Notes: generated by a model from the letters alone, not told the origin. A stretch of DNA of 64,000 nt from Hetaerina americana (GCA_022747635.1 JAKTNV010000006.1:67108590-67172589); one strand, 5' to 3'; positions 12,430-24,309 are shown, counted from the first letter of the stretch. A program made the numbers and translations.

Positions 12430-12680
12430 TAAAAGGGATTGGTATCTGGGTTAAGGGGCGCGAATGGGGAGTGTGAATGGTCGAGGCCGATGGGAGAGGA
12501 GGATAGGACTGGTGTTGAGGGTGCGGAGGCCCGCGTTTTCGTGCCGGTGGGTCATGGTAATGGTAATCGGGAAGGAAAAGGGTTTGGTGGGGTGTCAATT
12601 AGGCGGGATATTTGTCAGACTCCGGCGAGAGACGTCGGGGGGGAAACGAAGTGTTTAAGTCTCGAATTCGTGGTCATTTT
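12430..12680. other. Small GC-rich patch
   Basis: G-rich stretch open in two + frames (12439-12840 and 12464-12658), with no domain seen. Confidence 0.3.
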
Positions 12681-12689
12681 GGGGAATAG

Positions 12690-14580
12690 GGAACGGAGTT
12701 GGAAAACGTGGGGATATGATTACGTGAAATCGGACATGATCTCATGTGAAAGCATAATTACTTTTCGAAGTCAGATAATTATTCTTTTTTTGCTATTACT
12801 AATGAGTATTTCGGCAGCTTCTATGATTTGGAGGACTTAATTGAGAATTAGAAATTTCCTCTCATGTATCTTTTTGGTGATTGGACCCTCATCTATTCTC
12901 TTTGATCAAACCAGCGGACCACACTTCTTATATAATTGTCAATGACGGGTGTATCTTTGGTATTTTTCTGTTACTGGTGTATCCCATTGAGATTATTTCA
13001 TGAACAACCTGTTCCTCATATCTCCTTTTCTTACCGCAAGGACTTCTCAAGCAGCTCATAACCGTTGTGTTTAGTCGGCATTTATAGCTTATGCATACCC
13101 AAGTTTCATTCCATGCAAGTGTTCGGAGGAGTATACTTTTATAGACTTCCGCTTTTGCTGTCATAGACGTAATTTCTTAATCATTTTTTTGTTAGTTCTA
13201 CATAATGGCAACAACCTTTAAGACGGCATTCTCACGCCTTTTAATGTGTTGACCACACAAACGTTCTCCCAAGATACATAATTTCATTCACTTTTTCTCT
13301 CATTCTCCGTTTGCGCTGCAAGTTGCACTTCAATGCAATAATGTGTGAAGTTCCATTTTTATTTTCAAAATTAAATAAACTGTTTTCCTCCTAGTAACTC
13401 GAGCTCTTACCCTAAAATCGCCACGAGGCCTTAAAGGATAGGGCATTGGCCGATATTGCGTAATTATTATTTAAGTAATGAGATCGTGGATGGAATGGTT
13501 GACACCAAAAAGGATTTTCGTTTATACTGTTTAGGTGATCAATCTTGGTTTAGTTTTGATCGTGGGGTGTGCTAGGAATGTGTTTTAAAAGCTGTTGTTG
13601 TAGGCGTTTATTTCACTTAATCCAGGTGGTCTAATCCACTAATAGTACCGAGTAATTTCCTCTGCGTTTGCGGCTTCGAAATATATGGTAAAGTTTATCA
13701 CCACTTAAATGCTACCTTCTTAAATAGTTCTGTAGTGTATTTCCTTGGCTAAAGACGATGGAACATGTTTTTTTAATTAGCCAATTGTCAGGGGTTGTCT
13801 GAAATTAGGCGCAGAAAGTTTTACAGATCGAAATTTTAACAAATTAGTGCTTTACAGGTTATTCTATCATCAAACAAAAAGTCGTTCAATGCGGAGACTA
13901 CAAAGCTCATGCTCCATAAAAAGTTGAAATAGGCTATGTAATTAGAATTATGCAAGAATAATTGTCTTGTGCTTATAGTTTCAATTTATTGAAGTTTAAT
14001 ATAGCACATAATCCCTTCATTAGAAAATTATTGGAATTAATTCTGCAACCTTTTTGCGAAAAGCTAAAATGGATCACAATTTAAGTTACTTATGATGGAG
14101 ATACGAACTTTAAACTTGGATAGGTATGTACCGAATGGAATAAAAAGTCTTTTATTTTAAAGAAGTATGCAAATATCTGCCGAATTAATTGAATTATAAA
14201 CTACTATCATACATTTGGGCATTATTCAAGATTTAAAGAAATAGGAAATGTTAATTGCCTATTAACTCGTTTAAAACGATAATTGGCTGTGAATGATTTT
14301 GGCAATCATGAAATATCCTAATTTTCCTAGATAATTGTAAATAACTAAATTAATTAAAAATTGAACTTAGCTCTGAAAAACGAGGAAAGTACACCACCGT
14401 TCAGGTCAATTAGTAAAAGGTAAAAGAACTGAATAGGCCTCGCTCTAAGAAGGAAGTTGACTAGGATGAATAGGAGCATAGACACTGGGATAACTGTAGG
14501 AAATACGCTGAAATTCAAGAAGCTTTGATTAACAGGTATTGGTTGATGACAAGCACCCTAGGGATGTAAAAAAAGACTAG
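12690..14580. other. Unrecognised AT-rich intergenic DNA
   Basis: Nothing recognisable on either strand. Confidence 0.4.
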
Positions 14581-14589
14581 GGGAGATCT

Positions 14590-14870
14590 AATATTGAGCA
14601 TAGTTTTTATGGATCGAATACCTAATCCTTGAGGCCAAAGGATAAGAATAGGTTAGAGACATTTTTAAATGTGGGTTAGTAGAAAAATGGAAAAAAGAAG
14701 GAAGGAAAAATGAATGCATGAGATACTGAAAGGCAATGGGCTGCTGAAGACAGTGATAGAGGAGAAGACTGGGAAGCAAGGTAGAGGGAGAAAAACAATA
14801 AGCTATTTGGAATGGAATTTAGGGAGGTAGAAAGTATGCAGACGTAAATGAGTTATTGTAATCTGTAGAA
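14590..14870 (+). pseudogene. Possible LINE RT C-terminal tail, very degraded
   Basis: One reading gives GNGLLKTVIEGKTGKQGRGR. This resembles the basic GxGLxKTxIEGKxxGKRGRGR tail after the reverse transcriptase of RTE/jockey-like LINEs, a family also seen at 18.1-18.7 and 56.0-56.6 kb. Stops are frequent. The call is suggestive only. Confidence 0.35.
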
Positions 14871-15404
14871 TGGTGCTTAAGGACGTTTTGTATCATGTTA
14901 ATTGGGGGTTTTCGAGTATGGTGATGTATATTGTCGGGATCCATCAAAAATCAACCGTAATCTGATGGAATACTGCTAATCAAAATGTAAAGGAGCACTT
15001 TTAGCTAATTATTTATTCGCAAATATTCAAATATTAACCGAAACACTTCAAATCTTAGGCTTAATATGTTAAACTGCCTCATTCGTTGATCTGAATGATG
15101 CCTCGGCCACTTATATCCTGACTTTCTACGGATGTTTCCCCTTAAGAGTGCCCCAATTTCATCTATCTGAAACTAAAATAATTCATCGTCATGGAATATA
15201 AAAATTACTTTACCAGTATAGATTTTCTCTAATAAAATGCATTAAAAATGTTACCATTTACATTTTCATCTTAGGATTAACTCCCTATACCCGTGCAATA
15301 ACGGTCTTATTTTAAAAGATAATTAACCAAATATTAACCTCACCCTTCCTGCAGCCCCGATAGCGTGAGGTACAGGGTGCTTGGTTTTAAGCCATTAGAG
15401 TAAT

Positions 15405-15718
15405 TAATCTCAAGAAAGAAGATCCTAAGGCCAATAAAAATAATTAAGAAGAAACTCCTATACCGGTATTTCGGTCACACAGGTGACCATCAACGGGGAG
15501 AAAATCAAATAGGGCACTTGAACTAAGAAGAGGAATGTGCACAGGCACCGTCCAAAGTCACTTGACTTTGGACGGTGCCTGTGCACATTCCTCTTCTTAG
15601 TTCAAGTGCCCTATTTGATTTTCTCCCCGTTGATGGTCACCTGTGTGACCGAAATACCGGTATAGGAGTTTCTTCTTAATTATTTTTATTGGCCTTAGGA
15701 TCTTCTTTCTTGAGATTA
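15405..15718. repeat. Perfect-looking 156-bp palindrome with 2-bp spacer
   Basis: Left arm 15405-15560 and right arm 15563-15718 read as exact reverse complements by eye, separated only by ct at 15561-15562. The outer flanks share the direct repeat ccattagagtaatt at 15392-15405 and 15749-15762. No terminal-repeat transposon signature and no recognisable coding content lies in the arms. A minus-strand frame at 15597-15911 covers the right arm and has no recognised domain. Confidence 0.9.
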
Positions 15719-15762
15719 TTACTTTAACAGCCAATAGCTCCACATCTTCCATTAGAGTAATT

Positions 15763-16950
15763 GGTGATTGATGACATTCAGAAAATTCAGATTTTAGTGA
15801 GTTATGCTTTTTACTGTTGTGGTCATGAATCGTGCGAGGGCAAAGGAATTGAAAATACAGGACGGTTTGGAGGTCAGAGTTCCTTAATTTCCCTGTGTTC
15901 ACCATTGTCAATGCGGCACTAAAATAAAGGTATATTGCTTGTTTGTCGGTACAAAACTCTATCGAATTGTATTTATCTTAAAGTTTGTCTTGCATGCAAT
16001 CTTTATATCTTACAGTGTCTCTCGACCAAGGATATCCAATAATAATGTAAAACTAACTGTTCGTACATAATGATCGTTCACGAAACGGAAACCTTTTCTC
16101 TGTACCCAGTTTAAATTCGAGTATTAGGTCCATTGGGTAGGTTTTGGTCATAGTCCAGTAAAAAATAATCAATTTAAAGATTACGTTTTTCAGATTTAAG
16201 GTAATCGAAGTTTTTTGACTTTCAATCCTTTCAATTTCAAAATAAATCGATAAATAAACGTAAAATCTTGATTATGACTGTGGAAAATACTATGCGAACC
16301 ATTCACTTTCTTTATATTCCTTAATCATCATACATAACACCACAGTGAATCTAAATTAATGAATGAGACGTTATAGAAAAAATGTTGCTTTCACATTCAC
16401 GATTGTGCCGAAAGGAAGCCCGTTGTAGTTAAAATTCTTGAATTCAAACCCTTTGGTGTCGCACAAATTGCAGGGAATTTATGTCTGTGAAGGGGTACAT
16501 GGAACCACGATAGTTATATAATGAACATATGTCCTCAAGCGCTAAATGTTTAGTTATTCATTAACATTGATTGTAAGAGTTGCTACACCTTACGAATAAT
16601 GCTATTTATCTAGAGTAAAAAATAAATGAATAATGCAAATTTATATTTATTTTCATTTTGATGTAAAATATGGGATTTCTTGCGGGCCACAAATGATTAA
16701 GAAGCGCTTGCTTAGAACATAAGTTTCAGACCAATGGATCATAGGATATACTGGAGTAGTAACTTATTAGGGTATGCGTGAAATAATGAGTGGTGGTACA
16801 CGAAAGGGTTTATTTTTAGTTGTTAAACATGACGAACGGTAATGTTTATTCCATTGGATTTTAAAACATTTCTATTCTGAATGCTACTGAGCTAGGGAAA
16901 AATGCATTAATTGAAAATGGATATCCAACGCTAGCCGAGGACATGGTACT
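15763..16950. other. Unrecognised AT-rich intergenic DNA
   Basis: No gene or repeat recognised. Confidence 0.4.
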
Positions 16951-17019
16951 AATATTTTATGGGCAATATCAAGATCTTATTTAGGGCTAGCCGATTCTGT
17001 GCATGGCCACCAGATCCCT

Positions 17020-17560
17020 CTGTGAAGTTTTCTGAACTCGAGGAGTGTGTGGAGGGGAGTAGCAATCACCGATGGGTAGGGAAGAGGCTTGTCGGCTTCT
17101 CGCTTTTCTCTCCTCCCATTACTGTTTCCACCTTCCGTCCCTCCTCACTGTCCTCTCCCCCTTACTCCCCTCCCCCCAGGGTGTCCTGTCACCAGAAACC
17201 CTATTGTCCGATCCCATCCACACGGCTCCCCGGTGACTGCGTCCTTAATGCGATGATTGCAACGCGACCACATGTCTCCCCCCTTCTTTTCTCCCTCTTG
17301 CCGCGCGTGTTGAGGGCGTGCGTGAGCGGGAGATGCGCCCTGGATCCGGCGGAGGGGGTTTGAAGGACAAAGGACGGAACAGAAGGGAACCGTTTTCATG
17401 GGGCGGGAAAGTTACAGAGGCAGACAGAGTGGGGTGGGCATGCCTCCGGGGAGGGGGAGATAGGAAAGGGAGGGGGAGGGGGCAAGGGTTTTAAGGAGAC
17501 ATTTATTGAGCTCATCAGGATAAAGGGAGAGAAGGGGAGAGAGGAAGGAAGGAGTCCCCC
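17020..17560. other. GC-rich, purine/pyrimidine-skewed island
   Basis: The pyrimidine-rich first half (17100-17300) gives way to a G/A-rich half (17390-17550). Open frames exist on both strands, but the peptides lack domains. Confidence 0.35.
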
Positions 17561-18124
17561 GCATTTCTCCGTAATTAGGAAATTGTGCGAAATTAAAGGG
17601 TGGAAACACTTTTAAGGGTACCCTTTCGGAAGCAATACTTCTCATCGGTCCGAATATTGTATTTGTGTTCTGTCCAAAGGATGAGTCGATGTTGATCTTT
17701 GTAATTCGCCGGGAAAATAAACCCCATGAGTTACAGAAGAGTTCCACTTTGGATGGGGATATTATTACGCTGTCGGTATTGCTAGGGCTTTACATCGGAG
17801 AACATAAAATGAGAGAGGAAGGATCCATACTGGGGCACGGTTGTGGTATGAATACTTCCAAATCCTCTTTTTCCATCGAAAGACAACTTGAATCAGAATA
17901 ATGCTAGTTAATAGGACTAATAGTAACCATATGTAAATTATACATAATTGAAAATTTCAATTTAATTAAAAAAAGCCAAGTGGTGACCGAAAAAATGATT
18001 TCAAAGTAATGGTTAAAATATTTTAGATTGATATAACGTAATGGAATCACAGCATAAGACACGAAAAACATAAAACTTACTCAGCGACATAGCTAAGGTA
18101 CACATTAAGGGCGATTGGTAGTAT

Positions 18125-18725
18125 TTATGAGGAAGATACTTTTCTCTGTATCCATCCATCTTTCCTGCCTCCTTTGGATTTTTCCCAACCATCCCTCCTC
18201 CTCCTCCGCCATGCCTAGCACTTCCAAGCTTGTTTTCCTTTCTGTTCACTTCACCTTTTCCACCCTTCTCCTCACCCGCATTTCAAAAGCCTCCAGTCTA
18301 CGTCCACCCTCCTGCTTCAAATACCAAGTTTCCGTACCGTAACCACGCTCCATATCAAAGTTTTGACGATTCCCATATTAAAATCCTTAGTCAACGTCCC
18401 CGTCATCTATTCCCTCCTCCTTGTAGAAGCTTCATTAAATAATGCAAGTCTTCTTCTTACGTCCCTACTACTTTGACCATTTTGGTCCAAAACACTTCCG
18501 GAAAAAGTAAACTGTTCCACCTACTCTAGTTTATGAGCTCCTCTTTTAATGCTTATTTTAGCCTTTGTCTCCCTAGAAAACCACATAGCCTTTATTTTAT
18601 TTACATTTATTCTCCTCCCATACATATCCCTTTTGACTTTCTAATGCAATCAACAGTTTGCAACCCATCGCTAGAATGACGAATTAGAGCTTGATCTTTC
18701 GCAAACCTGATTTTATGAATTCCTT
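18125..18725 (-). pseudogene. LINE reverse-transcriptase C-terminal fragment (RTE/jockey-like), degraded
   Basis: Minus-strand translation gives RFAKDQALIRHSSDGLQTVD near 18.7 kb, a decayed F/YADD catalytic motif with its usual LQ helix. Then come KIKAMWFSRETKAKISIKRG, FSGSVLDQNGQSSRDVRRRL and TGTLTKDFNMGIVKTLIWSV. This is the order found after the active site in RTE/jockey-like LINE polymerases. Several stops and frame changes are present. The 56.0-56.6 kb fragment carries the same segment and extends further towards the C-terminus. Confidence 0.65.
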
Positions 18726-18869
18726 TCCGAATTTAATTGGGATATTACAATTGAAAGGTTTTACAATCAAATTATTAGTGTTAGATTACTTATTAAAATG
18801 ACCAAAATTAATTGAATCACTACGGTTGGCTACCAGAAATTTGCAGAGACAGGGTAAGTAATATTTTAG

Positions 18870-19040
18870 TGCAACAATTTCAGAGTATAAAAATCATTCG
18901 CCTTGACTGGGACTCGAACCCAGATCCCTCAATATCCGGTCGAATGCTTTAGCCACTTAAGCTACCGAGGCGTCCTCTTAAACTCTGAAATTTTTGGGGC
19001 TTTTAAAGGAACAAGATGTTGTGACGAAATACCGTACATA
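18870..19040 (-). mobile_element. tRNA-headed SINE-like element, copy a
   Basis: On the minus strand it reads: leader with aaaatttcagagtttaagag, tRNA-like head beginning gcctcggtagcttaagtggc and ending tgggttcgagtcccagtcaa, then gcgaatgatttttatactct. The head folds: the T-arm ctggg/cccag is perfect, the anticodon-like stem ttcga/ttgag forms and the acceptor is mostly paired. It is inverted relative to 19298-19565. Confidence 0.7.
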
Positions 19041-19130
19041 CAATGTCACAGGCATTCGTAGTCGTGCGCGAGGCGCCACAGTCCACGAGGTTAAAGCCAA
19101 CTTTAAACACTTATGGTGTTTTCACTTTGA

Positions 19131-19275
19131 CAAATTTCAAAGAAACTGCGGGAGATGCCGCAACAGTAACTTTTAACGGAGTCATCCGCTAATGTGCATT
19201 TCAATGCAACAATTTCAGAGTGTAAAAATCATTCGCCTTGACTGGGACTCGAACCCAGATCCCTCAATATCCGGT
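19131..19275 (-). mobile_element. tRNA-headed SINE-like element, copy b (5'-truncated in the tRNA head)
   Basis: Contains the body (tttctttgaaattt end, ctcccgcag, gcggatgactccgtt) and the 3' half of the tRNA-like head (gggttcgagtcccagtcaag). It stops inside the anticodon-like arm at ccggatat and changes to an attattacatt simple repeat. Confidence 0.7.
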
Positions 19276-19297
19276 ATTACATTATTATTACATTATT

Positions 19298-19565
19298 ATT
19301 CCCCAATACCGTACAATTACATTGTACGGTATTTCGTCACAACATCTTGTTCCTTTAAAAGCCCCAAAAATTTCAGAGTTTAAGAGGACGCCTCGGTAGC
19401 TTAAGTGGCTAAAGCACTCGACCGGATTTTGAGGGATCTGGGTTCGAGTCCCAGTCAAGGCGAATGATTTTTACACTCTGAAATTGTTGCATTGAAATGC
19501 ACATTAGCGGATGACTCCGTTAAAAGTTACTGTTGCGACATCTCCCGCAGTTTCTTTGAAATTTT
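19298..19565 (+). mobile_element. tRNA-headed SINE-like element, copy c (most complete)
   Basis: Order: a 13-bp palindrome (arms 19305-19317 and 19321-19333), leader (gtcacaacatcttgttcct), tRNA-like head (about 19391-19462), then a body ending in ctcccgcagtttctttgaaa. The head is flanked by short inverted repeats, aatttcagagttta before and tacactctgaaatt after. The anticodon-like loop reads ccggatt within stem ctcga/ttgag, so a serine-like GGA anticodon is possible, but there is no long variable arm. This is a SINE head, not a functional tRNA. Confidence 0.72.
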
Positions 19566-19739
19566 AATATTTTAGTGTAATCTGTATTACAGGTTACCTG
19601 TAGGTAACTGCCATGAGATAATTTGTGTAATCTACTTTGATAAATAGTCATGGGCTCACAGAATAATAAGCAAATAATAAAATGAAGCTTAGATAAAATT
19701 ATGATTGGGTTACTCAAAATAAAAAAAATATTTTTCCCC

Positions 19740-20050
19740 CTAGCGCGGTCGGCTTTCAGTTATTCAGATCGCTTATCTCTTGCGGAAAAAAGATTTCTTA
19801 AATCCATTGGCTCGAATCTTGATCTCCCTAAAATTGTTTCCATGACCTCTCCTATCGTAGTACGGTGGTGGGGTCTGGTAGGGCAATAGTTCATTTTCAG
19901 CGTCATCGCATAAGAGATTTAAATCAGTAATTTAACCTTTGCCCCGTTAATGCTTTTCAGCCTAGTGCTTCTTGTAATCAACTATGGTACAAATAATACC
20001 GCATCAACGTAAATAAAATAGTTTCTCTCTTAATGCACTAGATTTAATTC
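19740..20050 (-). repeat. Possible diverged LINE 3' region (antisense)
   Basis: Shares patterns with 31900-32130: ctcctatcgtagtacggtgg versus ctcctaccgtagtacaatgg, and a following ccccgtt block. Both lie near catctac-tailed repeat ends on the same strand. The relation is inferred by eye. Confidence 0.3.
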
Positions 20051-20211
20051 GAAAAAAAATACATGTTCTAGGCGTTAGCTTTGGCTATACTGTCAACAAA
20101 TATTATGCCATTTCCATATATTCAGCAGATTTAGGTGAGATGTAGTGGAAGTTCGTCATTATGAGAAAAAAACAAATTTGCTCTTTTACGCAGATTTAGC
20201 ACATCCTTTAA

Positions 20212-20290
20212 AGATTCTACATCTACATCTACTTAATATCCCAAAAGCCACCGCAAGGGTTTGTGGCGGGGGGTGTTAGGACACCACCCG
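20212..20290 (-). repeat. LINE 3'-end repeat with catcta tail
   Basis: The tail ctacatctacatctac sits at 20218-20233. It is followed by aaaagccaccgcaagggttt, gtggcggggggtgttagg and acacca. The tail at the left end indicates a minus-strand LINE 3' terminus. Confidence 0.5.
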
Positions 20291-20379
20291 TAATTAAGAA
20301 GGAAAAAAAACCGCATGCAAAAGCCGCCGCATGCAAAGATTCAACGGTTTTGACAATATTCTACGTATAGTCCATGGAG

Positions 20380-20640
20380 TTTTCATCTATTAAATCTCCC
20401 AATTGGTGTGGAGAAGAATTCAAGAAGTAAAATTGACGAAAAGGAAAACAAATAGGAAGTACTAGGCATGGTGGAGAAGGAGTGGTAACTGTTGGAAGAA
20501 AAAGGAAGGAGGCTTGAAAGGTGGATGCAGGGAATTTTGATCGATGATGGGATGCAGAAGACTGTGATATAGTGAAGAACGTTAGGAAAGCGAGATAGGG
20601 AAATGTTTGGCATGTCTGATGGAAAATTGGTAAGAATGAC
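20380..20640 (+). pseudogene. Possible LINE C-terminal tail, highly degraded
   Basis: Pieces such as ggtggagaaggagtggtaac and gatgggatgcagaagactgt translate to patterns (VGEE, DDGMQKTVI) like the C-terminal tail of the RTE/jockey-like LINE at 56 kb. There are many stops. Confidence 0.3.
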
Positions 20641-20659
20641 CTTTTGATCACTAATCTGG

Positions 20660-21130
20660 GAATTTACTTCACTCTATGTAATAATTTCAGGTTAGTAGAT
20701 ATGCGTTAGAGTGGGTAAAATAATGGGAAATTTTAGTACCTTCGGAGGCTTACTTGTATAAGGCTTAATTTTAATCCTTTTTGGGTACGAGTAGCTTTGA
20801 AAAAAATTTGTTTAATAAATACGTATGCGTTACGTGCCCCAGTGGGGTCGAGTTTAACATTTTGGTGGAAAATCTCGATCATTTCTCTCGAATTGATACT
20901 TTTGACATTCCTTTCTTTATCTAGCTATTTAGATAATTCTTGGAACTGACAGCTAGTTATCCTCTGAATTTGCCAACAGTCAAAATTTATCAAAATCCTT
21001 TTACGTTTACGAAAATTACAGAGTAAATATAATCAGAAGCAGCATTTTCATTTCAGTTAAGAACCCTCTTCTATTTTTTCTTTTTAATAACAGATAGATA
21101 ACTCTAGGTGACGGCTTGGAAAGTGATTGG
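20660..21130. other. Unrecognised AT-rich DNA
   Basis: Nothing recognised. Confidence 0.35.
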
Positions 21131-21139
21131 TGTTCAAGT

Positions 21140-22080
21140 AAAAGTCGTCAGTCCAATAGAATCTATGTATGCACATTTTACAGGGCCACCCACTGATAGA
21201 GTAAATTGAATGCTAGATCTAGACCAGCGAATCAAAGTTTTAGCATCCCAAAGCAACGAACTAGACATAATAATCGGAGGAGGTTTAAATGTACCATCTA
21301 TTGATTGGAGCATGTATAGTTTTAAAGCTTGGGGTAAAGACAAAGATATATGCGATTCACTATTACATTCTTGTACGTTGAACTTGTCACTTCATCAAAA
21401 AAAGGCAATAATATGCTTGATGTTTTAGCCACAAACCTCCCCGAAAACTTTAATATAGTTATTATTATAGAAATTAGCGACCATAGTATTTTCAGTAAAT
21501 GCTAAGTTTTTCCTATGTGAGGTCAGGAATCAGTATTATTATTATTATTGGTATCCTACCGGTTAAGGTAGGTTTTGGATGGACACAGACTATACGTTGG
21601 TACAAAGCTGTATTTACTCGCCTGCCCTGACAAAAGTACAACCTGAACCCATCAAATACCAGTCCTAATATAGGAGGAACTAGCAACGGAAATTACGCCG
21701 TATCTAGAAATAATTTTCAAGACGTCCCTGATTGGTCAAATGGTTCTCAGTGACTGAAAAAATGGCTAATTTTTAAAAGCGCAGACCTGGAGGAATCGAA
21801 TGATTATAGACCTATCTCCCTCAAATCCATATCATGCAAGGTAATGGAGCATATAATTGTTAGTTTAATAATGAGGGATCTTGAAAGTCAAGAGTTATTA
21901 ATGGAAAACCAGCACAGTCTCCGAAATGGTAGATCCTGTGAGACGCAACATGTCCTTTTTGTTCATGATATTTTGGGCCAGGGAGAAATAATGCTCCAGT
22001 AGAAGCGGTTTTTTTTATGATTTTAAAAGCCATTCGACAAAGTATTTAATAAAATAATGGTGTAATAAAATAAAAAAGGG
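21140..22080 (+). pseudogene. CR1/L2-like LINE fragment: endonuclease plus RT start, degraded
   Basis: The + frame at 21210-21428 includes ELDIIIGGGLNVPSIDW, a decayed form of the apurinic-endonuclease motif GGDFNxPxIDW. It is followed by NLSLHQKK and, in another frame, ISDHSIF, the catalytic SDH motif. From about 21780 another frame reads ESNDYRPISLKSISCKVMEH, then RNGRSCETQHVLFVHDI and PFDKVFNK. These match RT motifs of CR1/L2-like LINEs (NYRPISL, the RSCETQ block and the AFDKV block). Stops and frameshifts are numerous. A second copy with an overlapping domain set follows directly. Confidence 0.72.
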
Positions 22081-22329
22081 TGTAATATTATCTTTTGGTG
22101 AACCGTGAGTGGCGAGAAAGTGGGACAATATTTGGTGGGGATGTTATAATTGGGCTTGGGAAAAGAAAGATTTTATCATTTGAAAAAGCTAACTAATTAG
22201 GAAATTAGAATTCCATATTGCTAGATTTAATGAGGGGAAAGTTAAAGATGCGCTATGCTAAACAATGATAGTAGTTGAAGTAAAGAAAGAATGACCAACA
22301 ACCTTATTGCAAGTGACAATTAACAATTA

Positions 22330-23600
22330 TATTAACAGTATAGTTCCAGTCGCGCGGTGATTTTAATCTGCCGCTAATTAATTGGCACACACATTGCGTT
22401 GGAAAATCAACAAAATATTAGGATTCATGTCACAAAATATATCGTTGTGTATGCCAATTCCTCATTAAAACAAGTAGATAAATCAACGGCACCAGGTAAG
22501 AGCTTACACACTATCTTTGCTGCTAATACCGCAGAGTTTAACACAAACGTGGGCTTAAATGATGGGATCAGCGTCCACAAAGTTATATTGGTAGAAATGA
22601 AAACTAGCTTCACGAACGTGGTTAAAGAAAAGGGCAAAGTATATCCATTGAATAAAGGGAATTTTAATTGACTTCGGGAGAAAGTACAAAAAAACTGCGA
22701 ATATTCAAGCGATTAACTACATCGCTGACATATAGCTAACTTGCAAAATATTTTAAAATATTATTTGTGACGGTATAGATATGTATATTACATACAAACT
22801 CAAACGCGATAATAAGAACGAAGATAATAAAACCATAAGTCCGATTGGCGTTCTGGAGATAAAAAAAAATAATCCCAAGTTTTAAAATATTTTAAGGGGT
22901 AATTACGATAGTCTAATAAGACCTCAGAGGAGGAACTCATAAATTGCCGAGCGAAATCAAAAAAGATTATGCAGAAAGCATAAAATATCTTCAAAAGTAA
23001 ATTGTTCTGCTAATATTTAGAGGATAACCGCAATAATTTTGTCATAATCCTAGAAATACCAGAAAAAGGAAAGTGAGCATTCACTAAAGGCAAAAAAGGC
23101 AAAGTTACCTGGTACCGACGACGTAAACAAGGCCAATATCCTAAAAAAAAATCAGTAAGTAAAGAACGAAAATATAAGTACAGTAAACGAAGTCTTCCTC
23201 ACATCTGAAGAGTTCATGAGAGACATATTAATGTCTCAGGAAGGGATAGAAAATCAGCTTTGAAGTATAAATACCAAGTTACAGGCCCGAAAGAAATCCC
23301 CACTAGAATATTTGAAGGATTTTGCAGAAGAAATTCCACCCTACTTAAAAATAGTTCGTTTTAAGTCGATAGAAGAAGGTTCAGCACCTCATCTCACATT
23401 CCACCCACTTGAAAAGGAAGTATGGGGAGGACCCCAGTAGTTATAGACTAACTTTTAACGCCGATACCCTACAAGATTCTAGAATATATGGTGTCAGCAT
23501 TACATAATATGGTTTCTCGACAGTAAGAATATGCTCTGCCGTAACCGGCAAAGGGATATTAAAAGAAGGTCACGCGAAATAACTGGTTCTTTAAAGTCAT
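22330..23600 (+). pseudogene. Second CR1/L2-like LINE fragment: endonuclease, linker and RT pieces
   Basis: Bases 22353-22388 translate to RGDFNLPLINWH, a well-preserved endonuclease motif. The frame 22399-22671 continues with GISVHKVILVEMKTS and GKVYPLNKGNFN, matching the SDH region and the post-endonuclease linker of CR1-like elements. Between 23250 and 23520 another frame reads YKYQVTGPKEIPTRIFEGF and, further on, PIPYKILEYMVSAL, corresponding to the TGPDGIPxRxLK and ITSIPCKILExI blocks. Multiple stops show it is dead. Confidence 0.68.
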
Positions 23601-23726
23601 AATATCTTGAAATCGGGGGATGGATGCTACATTATTAGATTTCAAGGAATTTTGACGGTACATCCCAAATAAATGCTATAAAAACGATAATATTATGCTT
23701 TAATGGGAAATTCAGGAATCGGATTG

Positions 23727-23815
23727 CATCTACATTTACATATAAACTATCCTACGCTAGCCCGTGCGGGTACGTGGTGGTGGGGGGGGGCATTAGGGCA
23801 CTAAGCATACATGCC
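23727..23815 (-). repeat. LINE 3'-end repeat with catcta tail
   Basis: A short gcatctacatttacat tail, then a variant of the shared module (gcccgtgcgggtacgtgg, gcattagggcacta). Orientation is opposite to the LINE pieces on either side. Confidence 0.45.
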
Positions 23816-24057
23816 ATGCCCAAATATTATTACATGCATGGATTTGAACTTATTTGTCTTAGATCACATAATCAGACTCGCGTGCATACGAGTATGTCCA
23901 CATAATATCATTCAATAATTACAAAATTCATTAAATGTTTTTGAATAAATACTCCTTGTGCTTGAATTCGATTTAGGTATGATTGCATATCTTGTGAGGA
24001 AAAAAACAAATATTTAAAACCCTCGGTGATGGTGTTTACCTTTCTTATTTTATATAT

Positions 24058-24306
24058 GTGGCCCAATTTACCGATTATAAAATAGATGGGGCCGAATCCA
24101 GCGTCTCATTGAGTGCTAAAAACATTTGTGTCAAACTGATTTCTAACATTTCATGGAGTAAAAATCTCAGAAAAATATGTAGTTCAGCCTTCAAGTTGCT
24201 ATGCTTTATCAGATGGGTTGTCGGGAAAAATCTAATGAAAAATATAAGGGGAAGGTTTAACTCCGCTTTGATTAGTTCTCATTTGGATCTCACAGAAAGT
24301 ATTTGA
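24058..24306 (+). pseudogene. CR1/L2-like LINE RT C-terminal fragment
   Basis: The 82-codon open frame contains ICVKLISNISWSKNLRKICS and AFKLLCFIRW, then LISSHLD. This is the usual post-catalytic block DLGVxISSDLSWSxHI..ICxKAxxxLxFIRR, with LVRSxLE behind it, of CR1-like polymerases. The upstream catalytic part is missing and the frame ends within the domain. It probably belongs to the same LINE family as 21.1-23.6 kb. Confidence 0.65.
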
Positions 24307-24309
24307 AAT

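Noticed and set aside
15597..15911. 104-codon minus frame over the right arm of the palindrome
   Set aside because: No recognisable domain. Openness in this arm gives no independent evidence of coding.
19391..19462. Functional tRNA-Ser gene
   Set aside because: Acceptor stem has a mismatch, the loop lacks the usual T before the anticodon, there is no long variable arm, and the same head recurs attached to a SINE body at several loci.
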